From the NCBI GenBank assembly GCA_016223135.1, contig JACRPQ010000004.1, positions 248,001-312,000 on the forward strand: DNA of 64,000 nt, in the 5' to 3' direction. Shown here in pieces: positions 34,373 to 42,932 of the stretch. Position 1 is the stretch's first letter. Each line of letters opens with the position of its first letter. The DNA comes from Chloroflexota bacterium (GTDB lineage Bacteria > Chloroflexota > Anaerolineae > Anaerolineales > Villigracilaceae). Both the position numbers and the translations under genes were made by a program. The notes beneath the pieces are model-generated. The model saw only the letters and a program-made list of their open reading frames with translations. It searched no databases and was not told the DNA's origin.

Positions 34373-34406
34373 AAAAACTTCCGAAGTCTTTGAGACTTCG
34401 GAAGTT
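34373..34406. terminator. hairpin with ACTTCCGAAGT core between GGDEF gene and dnaK
   Basis: A perfect 14-bp stem AAACTTCCGAAGTC / GACTTCGGAAGTTT with loop TTTGA. It sits between convergent genes three bases past the cyclase stop. A-run on one side and T-rich on the other suit bidirectional termination. Confidence 0.82.
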
Positions 34407-34413
34407 TGCTTGT

Positions 34414-36297
34414 TTACTCTTTTACTTCACCGTCAATCACATCGCCATCGCTCGGCGGCGGGGTGGATGGACCACCAGCCGCTTGAGGCTGCCCCTGCGC
34501 GTAGAGTTGCTGACTCAGCGCATGTAACGCCTGCTGCACTTCCTCGCTTGCCTTGCGGATGCGGTTGATGTCGTCGCTTTGCGCGGCGGATTTCAGATCG
34601 TTGATCTTGCTTTCAATGGCGCCGCGTTCGGCAGAGGGGACTTTGTCGCCCAGATCGCGCAGCGCTTTTTCGGTCTGGTAGATCAGGTTGTCGGCTGTGT
34701 TGCGCGCGTCAATCAGTTCGCGGCGCTTGCGGTCTTCCGCTTCGTGCTGGCGGGCTTCATTGACCATGCGCTCGATGTCGCTCTTGCTCAGGTTGGTCGA
34801 AGCGGTGATGGTCACCTTCTGCTCTTTGCCGGTGGCTTTGTCTCTGGCGGTGACGTGCAGGATGCCGTTGGCGTCAATGTCGAACGTTACTTCAATTTGA
34901 GGTACGCCGCGCGGCGCCGGCGGGATGCCGTCGAGGCGGAAGCGTCCTAGCGACATATTGTCTGCTGCCATGGGGCGTTCACCCTGCAGGACGTGGATGT
35001 CCACAGCCGTCTGATTGTCGGCGGCGGTGGAATAAATCTCGGTCTTGCGGACGGGGATGGTGGTATTGCGCTCGATCATCTTGGTCATCACACCGCCCAG
35101 GGTTTCGACGCCCAGCGAGAGCGGAGTCACGTCGAGCAGGAGGATGTCTTTGACCTCGCCGCCCAGCACGCCGCCTTGAATTGCCGCGCCCACCGCCACG
35201 ACCTCATCGGGGTTGACGCCTTTGTTCGGTTCTTTGCCGCCCGTCAGTTTGCGGACGAGTTCCTGCACCATCGGCATGCGCGTCGAGCCGCCCACCAGGA
35301 CCACTTCGTCGAGTTGATCCGCCGTCAAGCCCGCATCTTTCAGCGCGTTTTCAAACGGTTTGCGGCAGCGTTCCAGCAGGTCTTCGGTCATCTGCTCGAA
35401 TTTGGCGCGGGTCAGTTTCAATTGCAGGTGTTTCGGTCCGTTGGCGTCGGCGGTAATGTAGGGCAGGTTGATTTCGGTTTCCATCACCGAAGAGAGTTCG
35501 ATCTTGGCTTTTTCCGCCGCCTCGCGCAGACGCTGCAACGCCTGACGGTCCTGGCGCAGGTCAATGCCCTGTTCCTTCTTGAACTCGTCTGCCGCCCAGT
35601 TGACGATGCGTTGATCCCAGTCATCGCCGCCGAGGTGGGTATCGCCGTTGGTGGCTTTGACTTCGATGACGCCTTCGCCTACTTCGAGAATCGAAACGTC
35701 GAACGTACCGCCGCCAAGGTCGAAGACCAGAATCGTTTCATCCTTCTTTTTATCGAGACCGTAGGCAAGCGCGGAAGCCGTTGGTTCGTTGATGATGCGC
35801 ATCACTTCGAGACCGGCGATTTTGCCGGCGTCCTTGGTCGCCTGACGCTGACTGTCGTTGAAATACGCCGGAACGGTGATGACCGCCTGCGTCACCGGCT
35901 GACCGAGATACGCCTCGGCATCCGCTTTCAATTTAGCCAGCACCATGGCGCTGATTTCCTGCGGCGAATATTCGCGATTGGTCACAGGAATTTTTACGCG
36001 CACATCGTCGGCGGGTCCCTTCACGACTTGATAAGGAACCATCTTGCGTTCCTGTTCGGTCTCTTCATAGCGGCGTCCGATAAAACGCTTGATGGAATAG
36101 ATGGTATTTTCAGAGTTGATCACCGCCTGCCGCTTCGCCGTCTGACCGACAAGCCGCTCGCCGTTTTTATTGAATGCCACCACCGAGGGACAGAGTCTGC
36201 CGCCCTCTGCGGTGGGGATGACGGTCGGCTGTCCGCCTTCCATGACAGCGACCACGGAGTTGGTGGTGCCCAGGTCAATGCCAATGATTTTTCCCAT
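34414..36297 (-). CDS. dnaK: chaperone DnaK (Hsp70)
   Basis: ATP-driven Hsp70 chaperone. It has [13 protein letters not shown] at the N-terminus, [42 protein letters not shown] and [14 protein letters not shown] in the ATPase domain. The linker [16 protein letters not shown] opens the substrate domain and the C-terminus is Gly/Pro-rich, ending [14 protein letters not shown] 36297 follows AAGGAG. dnaJ, grpE and hrcA are not adjacent, and I see no CIRCE inverted repeat upstream, so heat control, if any, is by another route. 627 aa. Confidence 0.97.
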   Translation of the reverse strand: MGKIIGIDLGTTNSVVAVMEGGQPTVIPTAEGGRLCPSVVAFNKNGERLVGQTAKRQAVINSENTIYSIKRFIGRRYEETEQERKMVPYQVVKGPADDVRVKIPVTNREYSPQEISAMVLAKLKADAEAYLGQPVTQAVITVPAYFNDSQRQATKDAGKIAGLEVMRIINEPTASALAYGLDKKKDETILVFDLGGGTFDVSILEVGEGVIEVKATNGDTHLGGDDWDQRIVNWAADEFKKEQGIDLRQDRQALQRLREAAEKAKIELSSVMETEINLPYITADANGPKHLQLKLTRAKFEQMTEDLLERCRKPFENALKDAGLTADQLDEVVLVGGSTRMPMVQELVRKLTGGKEPNKGVNPDEVVAVGAAIQGGVLGGEVKDILLLDVTPLSLGVETLGGVMTKMIERNTTIPVRKTEIYSTAADNQTAVDIHVLQGERPMAADNMSLGRFRLDGIPPAPRGVPQIEVTFDIDANGILHVTARDKATGKEQKVTITASTNLSKSDIERMVNEARQHEAEDRKRRELIDARNTADNLIYQTEKALRDLGDKVPSAERGAIESKINDLKSAAQSDDINRIRKASEEVQQALHALSQQLYAQGQPQAAGGPSTPPPSDGDVIDGEVKE

Positions 36298-36428
36298 AGT
36301 TGCTTCTCCTTGCATGATATTCAACGCCCACATCTTACCCAGTCAGTGCAAGAAAACTATTAACGGTGCGTAGAAATTGAGTCGAAATTGCCCCCTTACC
36401 CCTGTCCCTCTCCTGAAAGAAGAGGGGA

Positions 36429-37175
36429 TTATGGTTCGCGAACAGTGACCCAGTTGAACACTGAAATCACCGGCGCATTTTCAAAGGATGCCGCTGTCAC
36501 CCCTGCCTTGCCGGCTGGCAGGTTATAACTTTCTACATTGACGCTGCGGATGACGTTTCCGTTGAGATAAAGATACAACGTCGTCCCGCTGCAGGTCAGG
36601 GCAATTTGTTGAACATCGCCGCTCTGTTTAATGCCGGGGGCAGCGCCGTCGAGGATGGGGGTGTAGTCGGCGATGCCAGCCTCCAGCCATTTGCCATAAA
36701 GGACGTTGTATGTTCCATCGGTGAGGACGTTGTATTCCAGCCAGCCGTCCGTTTCGCTGTAACGGCAAACCAGCCCTGCGGCGGCAGGCGTGAGGGCGCT
36801 GTTGACGTATTCGGCTTCGATATACACGTCCGTGTATTCCTGCGCGCCGTAGAGGGCATAGAGCCAGGCGTAAGGAACGTCCATTTGCAGGCGCAGGGCG
36901 CCGCTCTCTGCGCTGACGTTCGGAAGCGTCTCACTGCCCGCTTGCAGGATGAGCCAGCCTTCGAGGGGGGAGTCGAATTCCTGGGTGAAGAAGCGCGGAA
37001 AAGGGGTGGGGGAGGGGGACGGGGTGAAGGTCGGTTCGGGGGTGGATGTGGCAGGAATCGGCGTGGGAGGAAGCGTTGCTGTCGCCGTGGGGGGAAGCGC
37101 AGGCGCGGGGGTGGGAGTCGCTGTTTGGCAGGCGGAGGTCAGGAGGATGAGTCCGATGATGAGCAGTTTTTTCAT
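36429..37175 (-). CDS. lipoprotein with C-terminal laminin-G/DUF1080-like jelly-roll
   Basis: The lipoprotein signal (KKLLIIGLILLTSACQT) is followed by about 40 residues of Thr/Pro linker and one beta-rich domain: FTQEFDSPLEGWLIL, GALRLQMDVPYAWLYALYG, VYIEAEYVNSALTPAAAGLVCRYSETDGWLEYNVL, and the typical closing NGNVIRSVNV...GKAGVTAASFENAPVISVFNWVTVRE. The F.....W......G.....D.......R....G.......G fold pattern is that of carbohydrate-binding or DUF1080-like concanavalin folds. No catalytic site identified. The start is ATG 37175. Confidence 0.78.
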   Translation of the reverse strand: MKKLLIIGLILLTSACQTATPTPAPALPPTATATLPPTPIPATSTPEPTFTPSPSPTPFPRFFTQEFDSPLEGWLILQAGSETLPNVSAESGALRLQMDVPYAWLYALYGAQEYTDVYIEAEYVNSALTPAAAGLVCRYSETDGWLEYNVLTDGTYNVLYGKWLEAGIADYTPILDGAAPGIKQSGDVQQIALTCSGTTLYLYLNGNVIRSVNVESYNLPAGKAGVTAASFENAPVISVFNWVTVREP

Positions 37176-37221
37176 GGCGTCCTTTGGTAGCAAAACGTAC
37201 TGCCACAAGGCAGTACGTGAG

Positions 37222-37606
37222 TGGAGATGGCGGGAATTGAACCCGCGTCCGAAAGATTCGACCCTCGGAACTCTACGAGCGTAGCCGGATGATGCTCGTC
37301 ATCGCAGGGATCTCACCCGGCAGGAACTCCCTGCGACCAGCCGCTAATCTTTCGCGCATGCAGCGGCGTCGTGCGCGGCACCCCGCCTTTGTCTCGCCCG
37401 ACCCGTCACCCGACGGGGATGGGTGCCGGGGGACGCAACATCATCTAGGGATGTTGACTGTCATGTTCCCGTCGCATTAAGCGGCGAGGGGCATGGCAGC
37501 GTAAGCAGTGCGGTTGGCACTTGATTTTTTGCGCTGAGTTTACGAGTTCGGCGCCTCTCGGCTCGCATTCCGGGACCAGCCTCTCCCGTCGAAGCCTGTC
37601 ATCCCC
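37222..37606 (-). ncRNA. ssrA: tmRNA (ssrA), tag ANRTAYAAMPLAA
   Basis: Rescues stalled ribosomes by trans-translation. The 5' end reads GGGGATGACAGGCTTCGACGGG at 37606 downward, and the 3' end holds the T-arm GGTTCAATTCCCGCC and an acceptor strand CATCTCC pairing with GGGGATG. CCA is not encoded (A then CTC). Aligning the segment CTCGTAAA...CGCAAAAAATCAAGT with the E. coli tmRNA places the resume codon at GCC, giving tag ANRTAYAAMPLAA and stop TAA. The Ala-Ala end fits ClpXP-type degradation. About 385 nt, one-piece form. SmpB is not in the window. Confidence 0.93.
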
Positions 37607-37636
37607 AAAAAGTGGGAGTTCCCTTCGTGCAAAAAC

Positions 37637-37642
37637 ATTATA
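37637..37642 (-). promoter_or_regulatory. extended -10 promoter of ssrA
   Basis: The minus strand reads TGCTATAATG, a consensus TGNTATAAT, about 24 bases before the mature tmRNA 5' end. The -35 region is weak. The short precursor leader would be removed by RNase P. Confidence 0.65.
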
Positions 37643-37665
37643 GCATACTTGCAATGCACTTTATC

Positions 37666-37694
37666 TTGCCCTGAGGGCGGCTTTATGCTAGACT
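37666..37694 (+). promoter_or_regulatory. candidate promoter of the receiver-CpaE operon
   Basis: TTGCCC (37666-37671), a 17-bp spacer and TAGACT (37689-37694) lie 32 bases before the ATG. It fires away from the ssrA promoter, so the two are divergent within about 50 bp. Confidence 0.5.
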
Positions 37695-37725
37695 GTTGTG
37701 AGAAAGTTGGCAAGGATGACACTTT

Positions 37726-38901
37726 ATGGCTGACAAAATCCTCATTGTGGACGACGACCTCGACACCCTGCGCCTGGTGGGGTTGATGCTTCAACGCCAG
37801 GGATACCAAATCAGCGCAGCGACCAACGGTCAGCAGGGGTTGGAGAAGGCGTTTACAGAGGACCCGGACCTGATTCTGCTCGATGTAATGATGCCGGACA
37901 TAGACGGTTATGAAGTCACGCGCCGGCTGCGGCAGAATCCCGCCACAGCCGAGACGCCCATCCTGATGTTCACCGCCAAATCCCAGTTGGACGATAAAGT
38001 CATCGGCTTTGAAGCGGGGGTGAACGATTACCTGACCAAACCCACCCATCCCGCCGAGTTACAGGCGCGCGTGAAAACGCTGCTTGCCCGCGCCGGTGAG
38101 AAAAAGAAAAAAGCCGCCGTAGAGATTGCCGAAGCCGAAGAGGGGCGCGGTTATGTGATTGGCGTGCTGGGCGCGCGCGGCGGGCTGGGCATTACCACGC
38201 TTGCTGTCAATCTGGCGGCAGGGCTGTTGACCAGGACAAAAAGCGAGGTCATCGTTGCCGAAATGCTGCCCGGGCAGGGGTCGCTGGCGTTGGAATTGGG
38301 CATCACCGCTACCAAAGGGCTGGTGGATTTGCTCAGCCTGAGCCGTGTGAGCGATATTACGCGCGACAAAATCCGGGAGATGCTCATCCATCACGGCTCG
38401 GGGCTGGACCTGTTGCTTGCCTCCGACCGCCCGAGGGATATGCACCTCATCAGCCAGGTGGCAAATTATGAGGCGCTGGTGGCTGGTCTGAGCGGACTTG
38501 CCCGCTTTGTGACTCTCGATTTGGGAGTGGGGCTTCAGCCGTTTGCCGCCAAAACCCTGCCGAAGTGCAATGAAATCCTCATCCTGCTCGAGGGTGTGCC
38601 GAACACCATCATTCACACGAAGGCGTTGATTGAAGACATTGCCTCGCTGGGCGTCAATAAACGGAACATCAACGTCGTATTGAACAATCGCATTCGTTCC
38701 GATACGCAATTGCCTTCCAGCATCGTACAAAACAAACTCGGCTACGAAATCACCGCCACCCTGACTCCTGCGCCGGAAGTGTTCACGCAAGCCACACGGC
38801 TGCAAGCCCCCGCTGTTCTCTGTCAGCCGGAGAGTCTCACAGCGCGCCAAATCGGCAAACTGGTGGATTTCATTGTAGAGAGAGAAGCCTTGCCTCGATG
38901 A
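37726..38901 (+). CDS. response-regulator receiver fused to CpaE/MinD-like ATPase
   Basis: Residues 1-120 form a receiver domain: ILIVDDDLDTLRLVGL, phospho-acceptor Asp in ILLDVMMPDIDGYEV, MFTAKSQ and KPTHPAELQARV. Residues about 140-385 form a ParA/MinD-type domain like CpaE of tight-adherence pilus systems. Its P-loop reads GARGGLGITTLAVNLA, lacking the usual Lys before TT, as in many CpaE proteins, so ATP hydrolysis is doubtful. Polar localisation or secretion-system assembly is the family role, but no tad/cpa genes are here. The stop overlaps the sirtuin ATG as ATGA, tying the two together. Confidence 0.88.
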   Translation: MADKILIVDDDLDTLRLVGLMLQRQGYQISAATNGQQGLEKAFTEDPDLILLDVMMPDIDGYEVTRRLRQNPATAETPILMFTAKSQLDDKVIGFEAGVNDYLTKPTHPAELQARVKTLLARAGEKKKKAAVEIAEAEEGRGYVIGVLGARGGLGITTLAVNLAAGLLTRTKSEVIVAEMLPGQGSLALELGITATKGLVDLLSLSRVSDITRDKIREMLIHHGSGLDLLLASDRPRDMHLISQVANYEALVAGLSGLARFVTLDLGVGLQPFAAKTLPKCNEILILLEGVPNTIIHTKALIEDIASLGVNKRNINVVLNNRIRSDTQLPSSIVQNKLGYEITATLTPAPEVFTQATRLQAPAVLCQPESLTARQIGKLVDFIVEREALPR

Positions 38902-39674
38902 GACCCGCCTTCCCCAACACCGAAAATGCGCTTGAAGACGCCGCAGCGCTTTTCCGCGCCGCCCGGCGCGCAGTTGTGTTGACGGGAGCCGGCATTTCCA
39001 CTCCCTCCGGGATTCCCGACTTCCGTTCGGAAGGGACCGGGCTATGGTCGCGCGATGAACCGATGGAGGTAGCCTCGCTCAGCACCTTTCGCACGCACCC
39101 CGAACGTTTTTTCCAGTGGTTCCGTCCGCTGGCAGGACAAATCTTCAACGCCCAGCCAAACGCGGCGCATCTGGCGCTTGCACAGTTGGAACAGGCAGGC
39201 ATGATGCACGCAATCATCACGCAAAACATAGACATGCTTCATCAAAAGGCTGGCTCGCGGCATGTCATCGAAATGCACGGGACACTTCAAACCCTTTCCT
39301 GCACCCGCTGCTATCGCAAATTTGAAACCGCCGAATACGTGCGGCAATTTATCGAGGAGGGCGCGCTGCCTGTCTGCCCGCATTGCGGCGGCATCCTCAA
39401 ACCGGATGTGATTCTGTTCGGCGAGCAGCTGCCGCAGTCGGCGTGGTTCGAAGCGCAAAAAGAAGCGCGCACCTGCGACCTGATGGTGGTCGCCGGTTCC
39501 TCGCTGGAGGTCTTGCCGGTGGCGGGGCTTCCCATGCAGGCGGTGGACCGCGGCGCGCATTTGGTAGTCATCAACAACTCGCCCACTTACATCAACGTTC
39601 GAGCCGATGTCGTCATCATGGACGATGTCGCCTCGATCCTTCCTGAAATTGCAAAACGAGCGCTCCATGGCTGA
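38898..39674 (+). CDS. sirtuin-type NAD-dependent protein deacylase
   Basis: Removes acyl groups from lysine using NAD+. The Rossmann motifs are VVLTGAGISTPSGIPDFRS and ITQNIDMLHQKAGS, the catalytic His is in VIEMHGTL, the zinc knuckle is CTRCYRKF ... CPHCGG, and VVAGSSLEVLPVAGLP and LVVINN follow. The length (258 aa) is standard. The DFRSEGTGLW loop lacks the RxxY pair (Ala-x-Tyr-x-x-Arg) of SIRT5-like desuccinylases, so plain deacetylase is more likely. It overlaps both neighbours, by 4 bases upstream and 8 downstream, which places it inside a signalling operon rather than beside an acyl-CoA synthetase. Confidence 0.95.
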   Translation: MRPAFPNTENALEDAAALFRAARRAVVLTGAGISTPSGIPDFRSEGTGLWSRDEPMEVASLSTFRTHPERFFQWFRPLAGQIFNAQPNAAHLALAQLEQAGMMHAIITQNIDMLHQKAGSRHVIEMHGTLQTLSCTRCYRKFETAEYVRQFIEEGALPVCPHCGGILKPDVILFGEQLPQSAWFEAQKEARTCDLMVVAGSSLEVLPVAGLPMQAVDRGAHLVVINNSPTYINVRADVVIMDDVASILPEIAKRALHG

Positions 39675-40869
39675 GATCAAAACCCGAACCCTCGATAGTT
39701 ACCTGCGCCTGATCGAAATCGCCCGCGACCTCGCCTCGACCCTCGATCTGGATACGCTGCTCAACGACATTGTCCGCGCCTCCGCCGACATCACCCACGC
39801 CGAAGCCGCCTCCATCCTGCTCTACGATGACACGGCGCGTCAACTCTACTTTCAAGTCGCCACCAACATTGACGAACCCACCATGCGCGGACTCATCGTT
39901 CCGCTCGACAAGAGCATCGCCGGCTGGATTGTCACCAACCGCCAGCCCGTGCGCATTGACGATGTCCACAAGGACAAGCGCTTTTTCAGCGACATCGAAC
40001 AGACCGTCGGCTATGCCACCCGCTCTCTGCTGGGCATTCCGCTGATTACCAAGAACAAAGTGGTGGGCGTGCTGGAGGTCATCAACAAAAAACGCGGACG
40101 CTTCACCGACCCGGACGAATCCATGCTCACCGTCCTGGGAGCGCAGGCGGCGGTCGCCATCGAGAACGCGCGCCTCTTCCAGCAATCCGACCTGATTGCC
40201 GAATTTGTCCACGAACTGCGCACCCCGCTGGCATCGCTCAGCACCGCCACCTATCTCCTGCTTCGTCCTGAAATGTCCCGCGAACAGCGCGACCAAATCG
40301 TCAACAACATTCACAACGAGACCCTGCGGCTGAACGCTCTGGCTTCCTCCTTCCTTGACCTGGCGCGGCTCGAATCGGGGCGCGTGCAATTCCGCAAGAC
40401 GCGCTTCAGTTCGGCAGACCTGATTTACGAAGTGCGCGATGTGATGATGACCAAGGCGCAGGAGATGAACATCCAAATTCGCGTGGATGTGCCTTCCGAC
40501 ATGCCGCTCATGGAAGCCGACCGCGACAAAATCAAGCAGGTGCTCCTCAACCTGTTGAGCAACGCCATAAAATACAACCGTCCGAACGGCTCCGTCATCA
40601 TTACCGGCAACTTCACCGACACGGAAATTTCCATCGCTGTGCAGGATACCGGACTGGGCATTCCCGAAGATTCGCTCCCGCACTTGTTCCAAAAGTTCTA
40701 CCGTGTCCATGAACACGAAGGCAAAGCCTCCGGCACCGGGCTGGGTCTTTCCATCTGCAAGCAAATCATTCAGGGACACAACGGACGCATCGAAGTCAAA
40801 AGCAAAGTGGGGGTTGGCACTGCCTTTACCATCTATTTGCCGCGCGCTCCCCGCTTGCCGCGCAGTTAA
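39667..40869 (+). CDS. GAF-domain sensor histidine kinase
   Basis: Cytosolic two-component kinase. Residues 10-165 form a GAF domain (TLLNDIVRASADITHAEAASILLYD ... ATRSLLGIPLITKNKVVGVLEVINK). The phospho-acceptor His is in LIAEFVHELRTPLASLSTATYLL, and the ATPase has LLNLLSNAIKYN (N box), DTGLGIPEDSLPHLFQKFYRV (G1/F) and GTGLGLSICKQI (G2). No membrane helix, so the input is an internal ligand or a partner. Start at ATG 39667, overlapping the sirtuin gene. The receiver-CpaE protein two genes upstream is the obvious candidate partner. Confidence 0.94.
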   Translation: MAEIKTRTLDSYLRLIEIARDLASTLDLDTLLNDIVRASADITHAEAASILLYDDTARQLYFQVATNIDEPTMRGLIVPLDKSIAGWIVTNRQPVRIDDVHKDKRFFSDIEQTVGYATRSLLGIPLITKNKVVGVLEVINKKRGRFTDPDESMLTVLGAQAAVAIENARLFQQSDLIAEFVHELRTPLASLSTATYLLLRPEMSREQRDQIVNNIHNETLRLNALASSFLDLARLESGRVQFRKTRFSSADLIYEVRDVMMTKAQEMNIQIRVDVPSDMPLMEADRDKIKQVLLNLLSNAIKYNRPNGSVIITGNFTDTEISIAVQDTGLGIPEDSLPHLFQKFYRVHEHEGKASGTGLGLSICKQIIQGHNGRIEVKSKVGVGTAFTIYLPRAPRLPRS

Positions 40870-40928
40870 TCCAAACCCGCTCACCTGCTTTTCATCTTGA
40901 CGCGGCGCAAACAAGTATAATCCCCTGC

Positions 40929-42257
40929 ATGTACCGCCGTTTTAACCGCATCTGGATTCTTCCGATTGCCCTTCTGCTGGGCATCGTACTCTTCTCGCTG
41001 CCGCCCGTCTATTCGCGCGTCATGCCGCGCATCGAAGCCCTGCAATCGGGCATCAAGTATTGGATTAAACCGCCGGAGGAGGCGGTCTTTCAGCCGTCGG
41101 GTCAAGCCGAACCCGCTGCGACCTCTGCGACTCAGACGCCTCTTCCCGCCCTCACAGCGACTCTCACCCCCACGCCGGGTGCCACGCTGATACCGACGAT
41201 CACCCCCACGCCCCTGCCGGTCTCGGTTAACCTGACCGGCTTCCGCTACGAAGACCAAAAGAACCGCTGGAACTATTGCGGTCCCGCCAACTTGAGCATG
41301 GCGCTCAACTACCTCGGCTGGGACGGCAACCGCGACATCGTTGCCAAAGCCATCAAGCCCGGCGTCCAAGACCCAAAACTCGACTTCATCCAGCAAGGCA
41401 AATCCGATGTCAACGTCATGCCGTATGAGATGGTGGATTTTGTCAACGAACAGACCGAATTCCGCGCCCTCTACCGCCTGGGCGGCGACATCGAACTGGC
41501 GAAACGCCTGCTTGCCGCCGGCTTTCCCTTCATTGCCGAAAAGGGATACTACGAGAAGGACTACACCGGCAAAGTCGCCTGGCTGGGACATTACCAGTTC
41601 GTCACCGGTTACGACGACGCCCGCGGCGAATTGATCGTTCAGGATACCTGGAACGACGGTCCCAACTTTCGCATTCCATACGACAAATTCATGGCGCCGC
41701 ACGCCTGGCTTTCGTTCGACAATCTCTTCATCGTGGTGTACCAGCCTGAGCGCGAGAGCGAGTTGATGCAGGTCCTCGGTCCGTATGCCGACCCGATGTG
41801 GGCGGCGCAGACCGCGCTCACCCATGCGGAGGAATATATCCTCACCACCAGCGGCATCGAACAATTCTTCGCCTGGTTTGCCAAAGGGACGAGTCACGTC
41901 GCTCTGCAGCAATATGCCGACGCCGCGACCGCCTACGACCGGGCGTTTGCCGTCTATAACGACCTCGGCAAGGACGAAGTACAGCGCCCCTACCGCATGA
42001 TGTGGTATCAGACCGGTCCCTATTGGGCGTACTTTTACAGCGGGCGTTATTTGGATGTCATCAGCCTGGCGGATGTCACCCTTACGGAAACCATCGCCAA
42101 GCCGACCATCGAAGAAAGCATCTACTGGCGCGGACGCGCCAAATACATGATTGGCGACACCCCCGGCGCCATTGCCGATTACCGCGAAGCGCTCCGCCTG
42201 CATCCCAACTGGGCGCCCGCCATTCAGGCATTGCAGGATTTGGGTGTCCAGCCGTAA
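40929..42257 (+). CDS. C39-like cysteine peptidase with TPR-like tail, membrane-anchored
   Basis: One N-terminal helix (WILPIALLLGIVLFSLPPVYS), a Thr/Pro linker, and a papain-like Peptidase_C39_2 domain. The catalytic Cys is in RWNYCGPANLSMALNYLGW (about residue 119), His in WLGHYQFVTGYDD and Asp in LIVQDTWND. The last 170 residues are helical repeats of TPR type (VALQQYADAATAYDRAFAVYNDLG; GDTPGAIADYREALRLHPNWAPAIQAL). It acts outside the cytoplasm. C39 relatives cleave double-glycine leaders, but this one has no ABC part, so a general peptidase or amidase role is as likely. Confidence 0.88.
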   Translation: MYRRFNRIWILPIALLLGIVLFSLPPVYSRVMPRIEALQSGIKYWIKPPEEAVFQPSGQAEPAATSATQTPLPALTATLTPTPGATLIPTITPTPLPVSVNLTGFRYEDQKNRWNYCGPANLSMALNYLGWDGNRDIVAKAIKPGVQDPKLDFIQQGKSDVNVMPYEMVDFVNEQTEFRALYRLGGDIELAKRLLAAGFPFIAEKGYYEKDYTGKVAWLGHYQFVTGYDDARGELIVQDTWNDGPNFRIPYDKFMAPHAWLSFDNLFIVVYQPERESELMQVLGPYADPMWAAQTALTHAEEYILTTSGIEQFFAWFAKGTSHVALQQYADAATAYDRAFAVYNDLGKDEVQRPYRMMWYQTGPYWAYFYSGRYLDVISLADVTLTETIAKPTIEESIYWRGRAKYMIGDTPGAIADYREALRLHPNWAPAIQALQDLGVQP

Positions 42258-42309
42258 AGGGATTTCGGCATTGCCGGATGGATTCTTCTGCATATGCTAT
42301 ACTTGATTT

Positions 42310-42519
42310 ATGGACGATAACCGATTTCCCCGAATTGACCGAACCACATTTTCAGTCGTATCCTTGGAGGAAGCCGATAACGACGAAATGGAATATTGGC
42401 TTTCCAAGACACCTTACGAACGGTTGGACGCCCTGGAAATATTGAGACAAATCGTTTATGGCTACAATCCGGCTGCCGCCAGACTTCAGAGATTTTTTGA
42501 AATTGCTGAAAGAAAATAA
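42310..42519 (+). CDS. small partner protein of nucleotidyltransferase (69 aa)
   Basis: Acidic 69-residue protein with VSLEEADNDEMEYWLSKTPYERLDALEILRQIVYGYNPAAARLQRFFEIAE. The phrase W...TP.ERL.ALE.LRQI.YGY.P...RLQR.FEIAE recurs in small proteins encoded just before family nucleotidyltransferases in many bacteria. Its last 62 bases overlap the next gene in another frame, an unusually long overlap. Likely an antitoxin-like or accessory partner; not experimentally known to me. Confidence 0.75.
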   Translation: MDDNRFPRIDRTTFSVVSLEEADNDEMEYWLSKTPYERLDALEILRQIVYGYNPAAARLQRFFEIAERK

Positions 42520-42925
42520 CGTTTGTTACCTGTTGATCGGAGCATACGCTGTCAACTATCATGGCTATGTCCGTTCCACCGGCGATATGGATATTTGGAT
42601 TGCCATCCATCCCGACAATGCGCAAAAGATGGTGAATGTCTTGAAATCTTTTGGGTTTGACCACCCTGATCTAAGCGCCGAGCTATTCCTGCAAGAAAAG
42701 AAAATCATTCGCATGGGTGTGCCCCCTGTACGGTTGGAAATTACGACATCCATTTCCGGGGTTGAATTCGATGAGTGCTATCGAACGCGGATCGTGGACG
42801 AACTGGACGGAGTCGAGGTCAACTTGATTGATCTGGAAAACCTCAAGAAAAACAAAAAGGCGAGCGGGAGACCAAAAGACCTTGTGGATTTCAAGAAACT
42901 TACAGAGATAAAGCGCAGGAATTGA
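42458..42925 (+). CDS. nucleotidyltransferase-fold protein (DUF6036/AbiEii-like)
   Basis: Pol-beta superfamily nucleotidyltransferase of 155 aa. The core is YLLIGAYAVNYHGYVRSTGDMDIWI, with Gly-Gly-type loop (here GAY) and the catalytic DxDxW pair DMDIW. VRLEITTSISGVEFDECY holds a possible third acidic residue. Related proteins are toxins or antitoxin partners that modify tRNA or proteins by nucleotide transfer. Starts inside the preceding small gene (ATG 42458), so the pair is translationally coupled. Mobile defence function is plausible but unproven. Confidence 0.82.
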   Translation: MATIRLPPDFRDFLKLLKENNVCYLLIGAYAVNYHGYVRSTGDMDIWIAIHPDNAQKMVNVLKSFGFDHPDLSAELFLQEKKIIRMGVPPVRLEITTSISGVEFDECYRTRIVDELDGVEVNLIDLENLKKNKKASGRPKDLVDFKKLTEIKRRN

Positions 42926-42932
42926 GTTTCTT

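Noticed and set aside
36298-36428. CIRCE-type heat-shock operator near dnaK
   Set aside because: No TTAGCACTC/GAGTGCTAA inverted repeat could be found on either strand.
36949-37284. Open frame ending WRWRELNPRPKDS
   Set aside because: This peptide is the antisense reading of the tmRNA T-arm, a known annotation artefact.
37726-38901. Missing P-loop lysine as a sign of pseudogene
   Set aside because: CpaE-family proteins often have this change and the rest of the frame is intact and overlaps its neighbour.
39616-40914. 432-codon open frame opposite the histidine kinase
   Set aside because: Shadow of a gene with all kinase boxes; no start context.
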